This document shows, one piece after another, positions 7,673-17,134 of a DNA stretch of 64,000 nucleotides (positions within the stretch are counted from its first letter, which is position 1; each line of letters starts with the position of its first letter). The notes under the pieces were generated by a model. It made no database searches, had not been told where the DNA came from, and worked only from the letters and a program-made list of their open reading frames with translations. The DNA comes from Chitinophaga niabensis. GTDB lineage: Bacteria > Bacteroidota > Bacteroidia > Chitinophagales > Chitinophagaceae. A program made the translations under genes and the position numbers. The DNA lies in contig NZ_FSRA01000001.1 in assembly GCF_900129465.1 (NCBI RefSeq), positions 1,798,001 to 1,862,000 of the forward strand, written 5' to 3'.

Positions 7673-8608
7673 ATGTCACTGTCTGTTAAACATCTACTAG
7701 GTATACGCGATCTGACGCGTCAGGATATAGAGCTTATTTTCCAAACGGCCGATCAGTTAAAGGAGGTTTTACAACGTCCGATCAAGAAGGTTCCCACACT
7801 TCGGGATACCACTATCGTTAATGTTTTCTTTGAGAATTCCACCCGTACCCGCATCTCTTTTGAGCTGGCGGAAAAACGGCTGGGCGCTGATGTGGTGAAC
7901 TTCTCCGCATCCGGTTCTTCCGTATCCAAAGGAGAAACACTGATCGATACGGTCAACAACATCCTGTCCATGAAAGTGGATATGGTGGTAATGCGGCATT
8001 CCGCAACAGGGGCCCCTCACTTCCTGAGCAAACACATCAATGTACCCATCGTGAATGCCGGAGACGGTATCAACGAACATCCCACACAGGCATTGCTCGA
8101 TGCTTTCTCTATCAGGGAAAAGCTGGGCAGCGTGGAAGGGAAAAAAGTAGCCATCTGTGGAGACATTATGCATTCCCGCGTAGCACTTTCCAATATCTAC
8201 TGCCTCAAAAAACTGGGTGCAGAAGTAACCGTGGTAGGGCCTCCCACACTCATTCCAAAACACATTGCCCAGGCGCTGGACGTGAACGTGAGTTACGATA
8301 TCCGCGAAGCCCTGGCCTGGTGTGATGTAGCAAACGTACTGCGCATTCAGCTGGAAAGGCAGAACATGCCTTTATTCTCTTCCTTACGCGAATACTCGCT
8401 GGCTTATGGTGTGAACCGTCAACTGCTGGACAGTCTCCAGAAAGAGATCGTGATCATGCACCCCGGCCCGATCAACAGGGGAGTAGAATTAAGCTCAGAT
8501 GTGGCAGATTCCGGCCAGTCCATTATCCTGGACCAGGTGGAAAACGGCGTAGCTACAAGAATGGCGGTCTTATACCTCCTTGCCCGCAAAGAACCCGTTT
8601 TTAATTAA
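7673..8608 (+). CDS. pyrB: Aspartate carbamoyltransferase catalytic subunit
   Basis: A 311-residue enzyme condensing carbamoyl phosphate and aspartate in pyrimidine synthesis. The carbamoyl-phosphate loop FFENSTRTRISFE is at residues 52-64, SASGSSVSKGETL follows, and HPTQALLDAFSI and MHPGPINRG are the other active-site signatures. The ATG at 7673 is chosen; an in-frame TTG at 7661 lies inside the promoter element. It pairs functionally with pyrR upstream. Its stop overlaps the convergent permease gene stop by four bases (8605-8608). Confidence 0.94.
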   Translation: MSLSVKHLLGIRDLTRQDIELIFQTADQLKEVLQRPIKKVPTLRDTTIVNVFFENSTRTRISFELAEKRLGADVVNFSASGSSVSKGETLIDTVNNILSMKVDMVVMRHSATGAPHFLSKHINVPIVNAGDGINEHPTQALLDAFSIREKLGSVEGKKVAICGDIMHSRVALSNIYCLKKLGAEVTVVGPPTLIPKHIAQALDVNVSYDIREALAWCDVANVLRIQLERQNMPLFSSLREYSLAYGVNRQLLDSLQKEIVIMHPGPINRGVELSSDVADSGQSIILDQVENGVATRMAVLYLLARKEPVFN

Positions 8609-10926
8609 TCATTCCGCAAACTCTCTACCGGGTTCACCCTGGCAGCACGCCAGGTTTGTGATATGATGGTGATCAATCCTACCAGCAAGAGAATACCCAG
8701 GCTGATCAGTAAGCTACCCATGCCAAAATGAATGCGTATCGCAAAGTTCTGCAGGAACAGCCGGCTCACCAGGTAACCAATAGGCAAAGCAATACATGCC
8801 GCAATCAGGATCAGCTTCAGGAAGCCCCTGGAGAGCATAACGATAATACTCCGGATACTGGCGCCCATTACCTTTCTTACACCAATTTCTTTCCTGCGTA
8901 CCGCCGTGTTATAGATCACCAGCGCCAGTAATCCCATAGCAGCGATAACAATGGTCATAGCCGCCAGGAAACCCAGGAAGGATATATCATTCCAGTTTGA
9001 GCGGCCTTCATTCAGCGCTTCCTCCAGCCAGCTGATCTGCAAAGGCTGACCCGGATATAATTTATTCCATACTGCTGTGATCTGTTTATTCAGTGCCTCT
9101 TTGTTATCTGTATTCACTTTCAGGTCCAGCGTATTGTACGCAGAAGAAGGCAGGAAGGCCAGTGGAGCAATGGGCTTGCCCATATTCTCAAAATGAAAAT
9201 CCTTTACGACCCCTGCTACTTCCACCTGCGTGGAATCATTCATCCAGATCTGCTGGCCAGCTTTCACTTTCAGCTTTTCCGCCGCATTTTGATTTAAAAT
9301 GATCTGCTGCCCGGTGAAATTATGACCATCAATAAACTTGAGGTCCATGATGGATAAGAAAGCAGCATCTGCATGATAATAGCTCACCTGCAAAGGCTCC
9401 TGTGCCTTACTAACGGTAAGGGGCAAACGCCCGCCCTCATATCTTCCAAAATTGGCAGAAGTAACGGCTACTTTTTCTACACCGCTGATAGCACTCAATT
9501 CCTGTGTTAATAATTCCGGTTTATTACCCTGTAATTGCACCGCCACTACACGATGCGGATTAAACCCGGTATCCGCTTTCGCCATAAACGCAAACTGCTG
9601 ATAGAAGGCCGAAAGGAAAACAGTGATCACCAGCGAAATGACGAATTGAAAAACCAGCAGGCTTTTCCGCAGGTTCATCCGTCCGAATACCCGGAAGGCC
9701 GGCATACTCTTCAATACCTGCACAGGGTTAAACGCAGAAAGCAGCCATGCAGGAAGGCCGCCCGCCATCAAACCCGTAAAGACCCCAAAAACCAGGAACA
9801 CCAGGATCAAACGCCAGCTGGCATTCACGGCATGTACGTTCTCATACCCACTGTTGAAAAGGTTAAAACGTGCCATCAGCATCAGTAACAGGTAGGCAAA
9901 CCCCAATGCGAAAAGAGAAATAGCAATCGCTTCAAAGATATACTGGCCAAAGATCTGTTTACGGGTAGCACCAGACACCTTACGGATCCCGATCTCCTTT
10001 GCCCTTGTTAAAGAGCGGGCAATAGACAGGTTGGTATAATTGAAGCAGGCAGATATCAGGATGATAAGCATAATACCCAGCGCGCCCATGTGTTTGGCCC
10101 AGGTACCGCCGTTGTGCATATTGTTATAGGTTTCTTCCCATGCAGGCGTAATGCTGCCCAGCGATTGCAGCTGGAAATGCATGCTGCCTTTTGCATCTTT
10201 ATCATATAGCGAAGAGGCAATCCGTTCCAGCTCGCTCTTTATAGCACTTTTACTTACATGCTCTTTCAGCAGCACATAAGTATATGCCTTACCAGGGTCC
10301 CAGGTTTGACCTGCTTTATCAACGCTGCTGGCAGAACCATATGCATCAAAAGCAATGTGCGACTTTTCAGGTGTTGGTTTTAGTACACCCGTCACCTGGT
10401 AACTGCTGCCATCCTCTAAGGAAATGATCTTACCCATAGGGTCCACGGAACCAAAGAAACGGGTAGCCGTTTCATCACTTAATACGATACTGTTGGGCAA
10501 CTGTAATGCCGTGGCAGTATTGCCTTTTGCCAGTTCAAATCCGAATACTTTAAAGAAAGAAGGCTCCGTATATGCACCGTTTAACCCCATTGTCTTGGAG
10601 CCATCCGTAACCTTACCATTCAGTGCAGGATACAAACGCACAGCATCTTCCGCCAGGTTGTTATTACCAAGCAGTGTTTCCCGCAACGGCAGGGGAGTAC
10701 TGGCTAATTTCCAGCTGTTCCCTTCCGGGTTCCGCATTTCCGTTAAAATACGGTAAGTACGCTCCGGATGCGGATGGAAATTATCATAGTTCATTTCCTT
10801 ACTGATACCGATGATAACGTTCATGCATATACTCATACTCAGCGCCAGGCCGAATATATTAATGAAGGTGAACAGTTTGTGCCGGATGATATTCCGGTAG
10901 GCAGTTAGCAGGTAGTTGCGGATCAT
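8605..10926 (-). CDS. FtsX/MacB-type ABC transporter permease
   Basis: A 773-residue membrane protein with the duplicated layout of Bacteroidota MacB-like permeases. It has an N-terminal helix (FTFINIFGLALSMSICMNVI), a periplasmic domain to about residue 280, then helices with EIGIRKVSGATRKQIFGQYIFEA. A second half contains another periplasmic domain and RRKEIGVRKVMGASIRSIIVMLSRGFLKL. The paired EIGxRKVxGA motifs are the coupling helices of FtsX permeases that contact an ATPase. No ATPase gene is adjacent, so the partner is elsewhere. The substrate is unknown; such proteins act in lipoprotein or toxin export or in signalling to cell-wall hydrolases. Confidence 0.87.
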   Translation of the reverse strand: MIRNYLLTAYRNIIRHKLFTFINIFGLALSMSICMNVIIGISKEMNYDNFHPHPERTYRILTEMRNPEGNSWKLASTPLPLRETLLGNNNLAEDAVRLYPALNGKVTDGSKTMGLNGAYTEPSFFKVFGFELAKGNTATALQLPNSIVLSDETATRFFGSVDPMGKIISLEDGSSYQVTGVLKPTPEKSHIAFDAYGSASSVDKAGQTWDPGKAYTYVLLKEHVSKSAIKSELERIASSLYDKDAKGSMHFQLQSLGSITPAWEETYNNMHNGGTWAKHMGALGIMLIILISACFNYTNLSIARSLTRAKEIGIRKVSGATRKQIFGQYIFEAIAISLFALGFAYLLLMLMARFNLFNSGYENVHAVNASWRLILVFLVFGVFTGLMAGGLPAWLLSAFNPVQVLKSMPAFRVFGRMNLRKSLLVFQFVISLVITVFLSAFYQQFAFMAKADTGFNPHRVVAVQLQGNKPELLTQELSAISGVEKVAVTSANFGRYEGGRLPLTVSKAQEPLQVSYYHADAAFLSIMDLKFIDGHNFTGQQIILNQNAAEKLKVKAGQQIWMNDSTQVEVAGVVKDFHFENMGKPIAPLAFLPSSAYNTLDLKVNTDNKEALNKQITAVWNKLYPGQPLQISWLEEALNEGRSNWNDISFLGFLAAMTIVIAAMGLLALVIYNTAVRRKEIGVRKVMGASIRSIIVMLSRGFLKLILIAACIALPIGYLVSRLFLQNFAIRIHFGMGSLLISLGILLLVGLITIISQTWRAARVNPVESLRND

Positions 10927-11067
10927 GCACGTAAATTTACAAAGTGAATGCCAGAGAAGGGAGGTCCATTAACTGAAAGACATATAGATGTATATTATTT
11001 ACCAAGTGTTCGATAATGATCATTTGATGTTCGGTGGAGAACAACAAAAAATGATTAGTTTAGCTGT

Positions 11068-11397
11068 ATGCGTACGATTTTATTACTGCTCGTCTCCAAT
11101 GTATTTATGACCTTTGCCTGGTACGGTCATTTAAAACATACAGGTGTGCCTTTATGGAAAGTGGTATTGATCAGTTGGGGTATCGCTTTTTTTGAATACT
11201 GCTTCATGGTGCCGGCTAACCGTTTAGGTTATATGGAAGGATTTAACGGCTTCCAGTTAAAGATGGTCCAGGAAGTGATCACCCTCACCGTCTTTTGCGT
11301 ATTTGCCATCTTTTTCCTGAAAGAGCCCCTGCGCTGGAATTACCTGGTATCCTTTTCTCTTTTATTAGGGGCTGTATATTTTATGTTTAAGAAATAG
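11068..11397 (+). CDS. DMT-superfamily small membrane protein (DUF486)
   Basis: A 109-residue protein with four predicted helices. The sequence PLWKVVLISWGIAFFEYCF, PANRLGY and FNGFQLKMVQEVITL matches the DUF486 family of half-size drug/metabolite-transporter-like proteins, which presumably dimerise. The transported compound is unknown. It ends four bases before the start of the serine hydrolase gene, so the two are likely co-transcribed. Confidence 0.82.
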   Translation: MRTILLLLVSNVFMTFAWYGHLKHTGVPLWKVVLISWGIAFFEYCFMVPANRLGYMEGFNGFQLKMVQEVITLTVFCVFAIFFLKEPLRWNYLVSFSLLLGAVYFMFKK

Positions 11398-11401
11398 ACC
11401 T

Positions 11402-12481
11402 ATGAAAAATATCCTTCTTACAGGGCTCTCTTCCCTGTTCACTTTATTATGCTTTGCCCAGGCAACAGATAATCCGCTTAAAAATCCACAGGATCAGTTA
11501 GTAGACACACTCGTGCGTGCTGCTTTTACAAGGGGTGAAGCTGTTGGAATGGTAGTAGGCCTCATAAAGAACGGCCAGGTATCCATATATAGTTATGGTG
11601 AAACGGTGAAAGGCAATAACATATTACCGAATGAAAAGACCGTGTATGAAATAGGTTCAGTATCTAAAACATTCACCGGTACATTATTGGCCCTGCAGGT
11701 GATCCGCGGAAAAATAAAACTGGATGATCCCATTGGTAAATACCTGCCGGATTCGGTTCCGCAGCCTGTCTTTGATGGCGTGCCGGTTACCATGGTGTCC
11801 CTGAGCAATCACTCCTCAGGATTCCCGCGTTTAGCCACCAATATGTTCAAAGACGCTGTTGACATACGCAACCCTTACGCACAGTTTACCAACGATAACC
11901 TCTTCCACTTTGTAAAGAACTTAAAGCTGCAAAGGAAAGCGGGAGATAAGTACGAGTATTCCAATGTGGGCACAGGCCTGCTGGGTGTACTGCTGGCCCG
12001 CAATGCAAAAACCACTTATGCTGCTTTACTGGAAAGGGAGATCACGCTGCCCTTGCAAATGAAAGATACCAAAGTGCAACTCACGGAATCCATGAAAAGC
12101 CGGTTTATCCAGGGATATACTAAAGAATTGCAGTTACAGGGCCCCTGGGATTTTCAGGACATTGCAGGAATGGGCGGTATCCGTTCTACGATGCACGATA
12201 TGCTCATCTATGCGCGCGCAAATATGAGCAAACAGCCCACTGTACTGGAAAAAGCCATGGTGTTGACACATCAGCAGACCTTTTCCGGCGCAAATATCGT
12301 GGGCCTCAACTGGCTGCTCTTCAGCAAAGATGGTAAGAACTGGGTAACACATACCGGGCAGACCGGTGGATATCATTCCTTTATAGCAGTAGAGCCGGAA
12401 TCAGGCACAGCGATCGTGGTACTCTCCAATATTTCCGCAGAGAACCGTGTAGGCACAGCCCTGATGTTACGGCCATGGTAA
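11402..12481 (+). CDS. Serine beta-lactamase-like hydrolase (class C / EstB / PBP4* fold)
   Basis: A 359-residue exported protein (signal peptide to about residue 19, CFAQ). The catalytic S86-V-S-K89 motif is in EIGSVSKTFTG, the tyrosine motif is Y186-S-N188, and the third motif is H317-T-G319 in place of K-T-G. HTG is common in esterase and peptidase members of this fold (PF00144), so a beta-lactamase function should not be assumed. The length is normal for the core domain, with no lipocalin extension. It follows the DUF486 gene by four bases. Confidence 0.85.
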   Translation: MKNILLTGLSSLFTLLCFAQATDNPLKNPQDQLVDTLVRAAFTRGEAVGMVVGLIKNGQVSIYSYGETVKGNNILPNEKTVYEIGSVSKTFTGTLLALQVIRGKIKLDDPIGKYLPDSVPQPVFDGVPVTMVSLSNHSSGFPRLATNMFKDAVDIRNPYAQFTNDNLFHFVKNLKLQRKAGDKYEYSNVGTGLLGVLLARNAKTTYAALLEREITLPLQMKDTKVQLTESMKSRFIQGYTKELQLQGPWDFQDIAGMGGIRSTMHDMLIYARANMSKQPTVLEKAMVLTHQQTFSGANIVGLNWLLFSKDGKNWVTHTGQTGGYHSFIAVEPESGTAIVVLSNISAENRVGTALMLRPW

Positions 12482-12587
12482 CACCACCGGCTCTGCAAAT
12501 TAACAGCCCGTTAAATCCACAAGCGGTACACCGTTCACCGGATTTATGATTATTTTTGACAACTTGACAAAATCAGGTAACTATTTC

Positions 12588-15059
12588 ATGTTAAATATCC
12601 GCAACTTTATTTGGCTGACATGCGTACTGCTGTCAGGTTCATTCAGCACATTTGCACAAACAGCTCCGGCATGGAATGCCGCTGAGATAAAGCTACAGCT
12701 TAAGAAACTCTCCACGCTCGGAAGCGTATTATATATTGCCGCACACCCGGATGATGAGAATACCAAACTCCTGGGCTTCCTGTCCAAAGAAAGCCTCTAC
12801 CGCACAGGGTATCTTTCCCTCACCAGGGGAGACGGTGGCCAGAACCTGATCGGCAACGAACAGGCTGAGCAATTAGGACTGATCCGCACCCAGGAATTAC
12901 TCGCCGCCCGCCGTATAGATGGAGCAGAACAATTCTTCACCCGTGCCAACGACTTCGGCTTCTCCAAGAACCAGCAGGAAACCTTCACCATCTGGGACCG
13001 CAAAAAGGTCCTGGGAGATGTAGTATGGGTGATCCGCAATTTCCAGCCGGATGTGATCATCTGCCGTTTCCCTGCTGACAGCCGCGCCGGTCACGGACAT
13101 CACACTGCTTCGGCAGTACTGGCAGCAGAAGCATTTGAAGCCGCCGCAGATCCAAAACAATACCCTGAGCAACTAACGAAAGTAAAAGTATGGCAGGCCA
13201 AACGCCTCTTCTGGAATACCTTCAACTTCGGTGGCAACAACACCACCTCGGAAGATCAGTTCAAAATGGACCTCGGCGCTTACAATCCATTGCTTGGAAA
13301 AGGCTTTGGTGAAATAGCCGCTGAAAGCCGCTCCCAGCACAAGAGCCAGGGATTCGGCGTACCTTCTTCCAGGGGTACTTCCTTAGAATATTTTGAAACC
13401 ATCAAGGGCGACAAACCCAAAACCAGCCTGATGGAAGGTGTTAAAACTGACTGGCTGCGGTTAAACGAAACCGGCATCCAGGAACTGGTGGCAAACACTA
13501 CCAAAAGCTACAACCCGGAAGACCCATCTGCTTCTATCCCGCAACTGATACAGATCCGTAAAAAGATCCAGGCATTACCGGATGGATATTGGAAAACATT
13601 AAAACTGAAAGAAACAGATAAACTGATCCTGGCCTGCGCAGGTTTCTGGGCAGAGGCTTTCAGTACCTCAGCAGAAGTAGTGCCCGGAGAAACAATGGGC
13701 AGCAACCTGCAACTGATCAACCGCAGTAATGCAGCCGTAACACTGGAAAAGATCAGGATCAATGGAAAGGATACCGTGCTGCAGCAAGCCCTGGCATTTA
13801 ATAAGTTCACCACCTTCCAGAAAACGTTAACAGTCCCCGCAGCAACAAATATCTCACAACCATACTGGTTACAGGAACCGCATCCCATCGGCACTTACAT
13901 GATCAAAGACCCGATGATGATAGGTTACCCTGAAAATATTCCTTCCCTCAGCGCCATTTTCTATTTAAAGATTGAAGGTGAAGTGATCGCCGTGGAAAGA
14001 CCTTTCATCTATAAATACACCGATCCCGTAAAAGGAGAGATCTACCGCCCGCTGGTAATTGCGCCACCCGTGATCGCATCACTCAGCAACCAGGTATTTG
14101 TATTTACCAAAGCAGAACCACAGGCTGTTCCGGTGAAGGTCCATTCCATGAAGAACAATGTAAGCGGCAACGTGAGCCTGCAATTGCCCGCAGGGTTCAA
14201 AGCAGACAAAACGTCCATTCCCTACAACCTTTCAGGAAAAGGAGATGAAACAGAAGTAGTATTCCACGTGTCGCCTGTAAAAGTGAATGGCCAGAACATT
14301 GTAGATACCATGACGGTAGCAGTGTCCACTAACGGCCAGGAGTACACGTACAGCATGACCATCATCGAATACGATCATATCCCTTCCATCACCATCTTTC
14401 CCGCAGCCAGCGCAAGGCTTGTAACAGTGAACCTGAAATACAATGGCCGCAAGCTCGGTTACATTCCGGGAGCAGGAGATAAGGTGGCAGAATCACTGCG
14501 CCAGGTAGGATATGAAGTAAGCCTGCTCGGAGAGAAAGAGATCATGCAGGGAGACCTTGCTCAATTCGATGCCATCATCACCGGCGTACGAGCTTACAAT
14601 ACACAGGACCGCCTCCGTTACTGGCAACCCCGCTTGCTGGATTACGTAAAGAATGGCGGCACACTGCTCATCCAATACAACGTAAGCGGCAACCTGGCCA
14701 CAGATCAACTGGGCCCTTTCCCGTTCAGCCTTTCGCGGGACAGAACAACCAACGAGGCAGCCCCCGTAAAGTTCCTCCTGCCACAGGATAAAGTATTCAC
14801 CTATCCTAACGAGATCGGGCAACGTGATTTTGATGGATGGGTGCAGGAGCGTGGATTGTATTTCCCTGCTAATGTGAACAGTGAATACCTGAAACCATTT
14901 GAAATGAATGATCCCGGCGAACGCTCACTGGATGGATCAACTATTATAGCCAACTACGGTAAAGGCAAATACGTATATACCGGCTTAGCCTTCTTCCGTC
15001 AATTGCCTGCCGGCGTTCCCGGTGCATACCGTTTATTCGTGAACATGATATCGAAATAG
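12588..15059 (+). CDS. Secreted PIG-L family deacetylase, large form
   Basis: An 823-residue protein from ATG 12588, which gives a clear signal peptide (LLSGSFSTFAQ). An upstream in-frame ATG at 12546 would put 14 polar residues before it. The zinc-binding AHPDDE motif is at residues 52-57 and the second histidine region is GHGHHTASA. PIG-L enzymes remove N-acetyl groups from GlcNAc-type substrates such as GlcNAc-PI, mycothiol precursors and bacillithiol precursors. The long C-terminal part (about residues 350-823) contains beta-sandwich-like segments and a ThuA/GATase-like segment (FDAIITGVRAYNTQDRL, GGTLLIQYNVSG). It heads an operon with two small membrane proteins and a sodium symporter. 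Confidence 0.85.
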   Translation: MLNIRNFIWLTCVLLSGSFSTFAQTAPAWNAAEIKLQLKKLSTLGSVLYIAAHPDDENTKLLGFLSKESLYRTGYLSLTRGDGGQNLIGNEQAEQLGLIRTQELLAARRIDGAEQFFTRANDFGFSKNQQETFTIWDRKKVLGDVVWVIRNFQPDVIICRFPADSRAGHGHHTASAVLAAEAFEAAADPKQYPEQLTKVKVWQAKRLFWNTFNFGGNNTTSEDQFKMDLGAYNPLLGKGFGEIAAESRSQHKSQGFGVPSSRGTSLEYFETIKGDKPKTSLMEGVKTDWLRLNETGIQELVANTTKSYNPEDPSASIPQLIQIRKKIQALPDGYWKTLKLKETDKLILACAGFWAEAFSTSAEVVPGETMGSNLQLINRSNAAVTLEKIRINGKDTVLQQALAFNKFTTFQKTLTVPAATNISQPYWLQEPHPIGTYMIKDPMMIGYPENIPSLSAIFYLKIEGEVIAVERPFIYKYTDPVKGEIYRPLVIAPPVIASLSNQVFVFTKAEPQAVPVKVHSMKNNVSGNVSLQLPAGFKADKTSIPYNLSGKGDETEVVFHVSPVKVNGQNIVDTMTVAVSTNGQEYTYSMTIIEYDHIPSITIFPAASARLVTVNLKYNGRKLGYIPGAGDKVAESLRQVGYEVSLLGEKEIMQGDLAQFDAIITGVRAYNTQDRLRYWQPRLLDYVKNGGTLLIQYNVSGNLATDQLGPFPFSLSRDRTTNEAAPVKFLLPQDKVFTYPNEIGQRDFDGWVQERGLYFPANVNSEYLKPFEMNDPGERSLDGSTIIANYGKGKYVYTGLAFFRQLPAGVPGAYRLFVNMISK

Positions 15060-15061
15060 TT

Positions 15062-15223
15062 ATGAGTAGCAAACAGGATTTCACCCGCTTTAGACTGTCC
15101 GCCCTTTTTTGCATAGGCTTAGGACTGCTGTTAGGTTTTTTGATGAAACGCGTACACATCGGATTACTGATCGGCCTGGCATTAGGATTGCTCAGCGGGG
15201 CTTTTTTATCTAAAAGAAATTGA
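15062..15223 (+). CDS. Small membrane protein (53 aa), unknown function
   Basis: ATG at 15062 begins MSSKQDFTRFRLSALFCIGL and runs 53 codons to TGA at 15221. It lies two bases after the PIG-L stop and two bases before the next small gene. Two hydrophobic stretches (LFCIGLGLLLGFLM and HIGLLIGLALGLLSGAFL) separated by KRV suggest a helical hairpin in the inner membrane. Its place in a tightly packed operon, rather than similarity, is the main support. It may be an accessory to the symporter. Confidence 0.68.
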   Translation: MSSKQDFTRFRLSALFCIGLGLLLGFLMKRVHIGLLIGLALGLLSGAFLSKRN

Positions 15224-15225
15224 TC

Positions 15226-15348
15226 ATGACTGAACCAAACGAGAAACCACCTTTATTTCCACGCTGGTCCACCTGGTATTTGCTGGTGGCAGTCTGGCTT
15301 GTTTCACTGATCATTTTATTCTACGTGTTCACCAAAACATATTCATGA
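15226..15348 (+). CDS. Single-helix membrane protein (40 aa), unknown function
   Basis: ATG at 15226 encodes MTEPNEKPPLFPRWSTWY followed by one helix (LLVAVWLVSLIILFYVF) and a short TKTYS tail. Its stop overlaps the symporter start in an ATGA arrangement (15345-15348), which suggests translational coupling. Size and position resemble small subunits or assembly factors of sodium:solute symporters, but this is inference. Confidence 0.66.
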   Translation: MTEPNEKPPLFPRWSTWYLLVAVWLVSLIILFYVFTKTYS

Positions 15349-17057
15349 GTTTTCAGGACTGGATCGTACTAATTTTCACGTTAACTGCTATTATCCTGTA
15401 CGGGGTTTGGAAAAGCCGCGGGCAAAGGGATATGGACAGCTACTTCCTGGGAAACCGCACCATGCCCTGGTATATTGTGCTGCTGTCCATCATCGGCACA
15501 CAGGCCAGTGCTATCACTTTCCTTTCTGCACCCGGGCAGGCTTATGCTGACGGGATGCGCTTCGTGCAATATTACTTTGGGCTGCCGCTGGCCATGATCG
15601 TGATCTGTATTGTATTCGTTCCTATCTTTCACAGGCTGAAAGTATTTACCGCATACGAATTCCTGGAACAGCGTTTTGATCTGAAAACACGTACCCTCAC
15701 TTCTTTCCTGTTCCTCGTACAACGCGGGCTATCTACCGGTATCAGCATTTATGCACCTTCTATTATCCTTTCCTCCTTACTCGGCTGGAATATCTATTAT
15801 ACCAATATCGTAATGGGCGGCATGCTCATTATCTATACAATGTACGGCGGTACCAAAGCAGTGTCCTACACCCAATCCCTGCAAATGGTGATCATCTTCA
15901 CGGGCATGTTCCTGGCTGGCTGGATGGTGGTGAAACTATTACCGGAGAACATCGGTTTTTCCGAAGCATTACATGTATCCGGTAAGATGGGGAAGCTCAA
16001 TGTAATTGTGACCGACTTCAACCTGAAAGACCGGTATAACATCTGGAGTGGTGTAATAGGAGGGTTCTTCCTGGCACTCTCTTATTTTGGAACAGACCAA
16101 AGCCAGGTGGGCCGTTACCTCACTGCCAAAACCTTAACAGAAAGCCGCGTGAGCCTGCTCATGAATGGCCTCGTGAAAGTACCCATGCAATTCCTCATCA
16201 TGCTGATAGGTGCATTGGTCTTTGTTTTCTATCTCTATTTCAGAGCGCCTATCACTTTCAACAAAGGAGAGCTGGACAGGGTGCACAATACAAAATATGC
16301 CCCTTTAATGGCTGAGCAGGAAGCGAGATACGATTCCCTGTTCAATGTAAAACAGGCGCATGTTAAAGCCCTGGCGGCTGCGATGGAAAAGAAGGATGAA
16401 CCGGAAATAAGGACCGTACAGGTGTTGTTGAAAGACGCAGATACCTTATCCATGAAAACAAGGGATTCCGCCCGGAAGATCATCCGTACGGCACTTCCCG
16501 GTGCAGAAGGGAACGATACCAATTACATCTTCCTGCATTTCGTGGTGAACAATCTCCCTAAAGGATTAGTGGGTTTACTGATCGCTATCATTTTCCTGGC
16601 TTCCTGGGGAAGTATTGCAGCAGCTATCAATTCACTGGCTTCCACTTCCATGGTGGATATCTATAAACGGATGATCAACCCGGCCTGCACAGATGAAGAG
16701 AACCTGCGCATGTCCAAATACGTAACGCTGGGCTGGGGAATATTCTGCATAGCCGTAGCACAGTTCGCTACCAACCTGGGCAGTTTAATAGAAGCTGTAA
16801 ATATCCTGGGTTCCCTGTTCTATGGTACTATCCTGGGGATCTTTGTAGTGGCCTTTATGATGAAAAAGATCAGGGGGAACGCAGCTTTCTGGGGAGCCGT
16901 GATAGCGGAAATAGGCGTGGTGGCCATCTGGTTGATGGATGTGATCTCTTTCCTTTGGCTGAACGTGATAGGATGTGTGTTTGTAATGCTCTTTGCCTGG
17001 TTGTGGCAATTGATTGCACCACAAAAAAAGAGGCTGATCGCAGACCAGCCCCTGTAA
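15345..17057 (+). CDS. Sodium:solute symporter (SSS family)
   Basis: A 570-residue transporter with about 13 helices. The N-terminus (LFTLTAIILYGVWKSRGQRDMDSYFLGNRTMPWYIVLLSIIGTQASAIT, residues about 10-58) contains the SSS signatures GNR-x-MPWY and the sodium-site helix. A large hydrophilic insert lies at about residues 300-390, between FYLYFRAP and NYIFLHFVVNNLPKG. SSS carriers import sugars, organic acids, nucleosides or sialic acid with sodium. Coupling to a PIG-L deacetylase suggests uptake of an amino sugar or deacetylated product, which is inference. Confidence 0.9.
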   Translation: MSFQDWIVLIFTLTAIILYGVWKSRGQRDMDSYFLGNRTMPWYIVLLSIIGTQASAITFLSAPGQAYADGMRFVQYYFGLPLAMIVICIVFVPIFHRLKVFTAYEFLEQRFDLKTRTLTSFLFLVQRGLSTGISIYAPSIILSSLLGWNIYYTNIVMGGMLIIYTMYGGTKAVSYTQSLQMVIIFTGMFLAGWMVVKLLPENIGFSEALHVSGKMGKLNVIVTDFNLKDRYNIWSGVIGGFFLALSYFGTDQSQVGRYLTAKTLTESRVSLLMNGLVKVPMQFLIMLIGALVFVFYLYFRAPITFNKGELDRVHNTKYAPLMAEQEARYDSLFNVKQAHVKALAAAMEKKDEPEIRTVQVLLKDADTLSMKTRDSARKIIRTALPGAEGNDTNYIFLHFVVNNLPKGLVGLLIAIIFLASWGSIAAAINSLASTSMVDIYKRMINPACTDEENLRMSKYVTLGWGIFCIAVAQFATNLGSLIEAVNILGSLFYGTILGIFVVAFMMKKIRGNAAFWGAVIAEIGVVAIWLMDVISFLWLNVIGCVFVMLFAWLWQLIAPQKKRLIADQPL

Positions 17058-17080
17058 TAAATTGAAATTATAAAACCGCT

Positions 17081-17106
17081 TTCTCATTCCATGCAATATA
17101 ATCAGC
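17081..17106 (-). pseudogene. Remnant of a duplicated DUF2911 3' end
   Basis: These 26 bases match 17154-17179, inside the 3' end of the DUF2911 gene, at 23 positions. Read on the minus strand the surroundings encode ADYIAWNEKAVL then stop, next to the gene's ADYVALNEKLIAGL then stop. It looks like the tail of a lost tandem copy or an older version of the gene end. Confidence 0.6.
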
Positions 17107-17134
17107 CCAGCTGCTTTTAATTGCAGGATGCAGA

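Noticed and set aside
11402..12481. Antibiotic-resistance beta-lactamase
   Set aside because: The third motif is HTG, and the fold is shared by esterases and peptidases; resistance cannot be inferred.
12546..12587. Upstream ATG of the PIG-L gene
   Set aside because: It would place 14 polar residues before a clear signal peptide; the ATG at 12588 is better.
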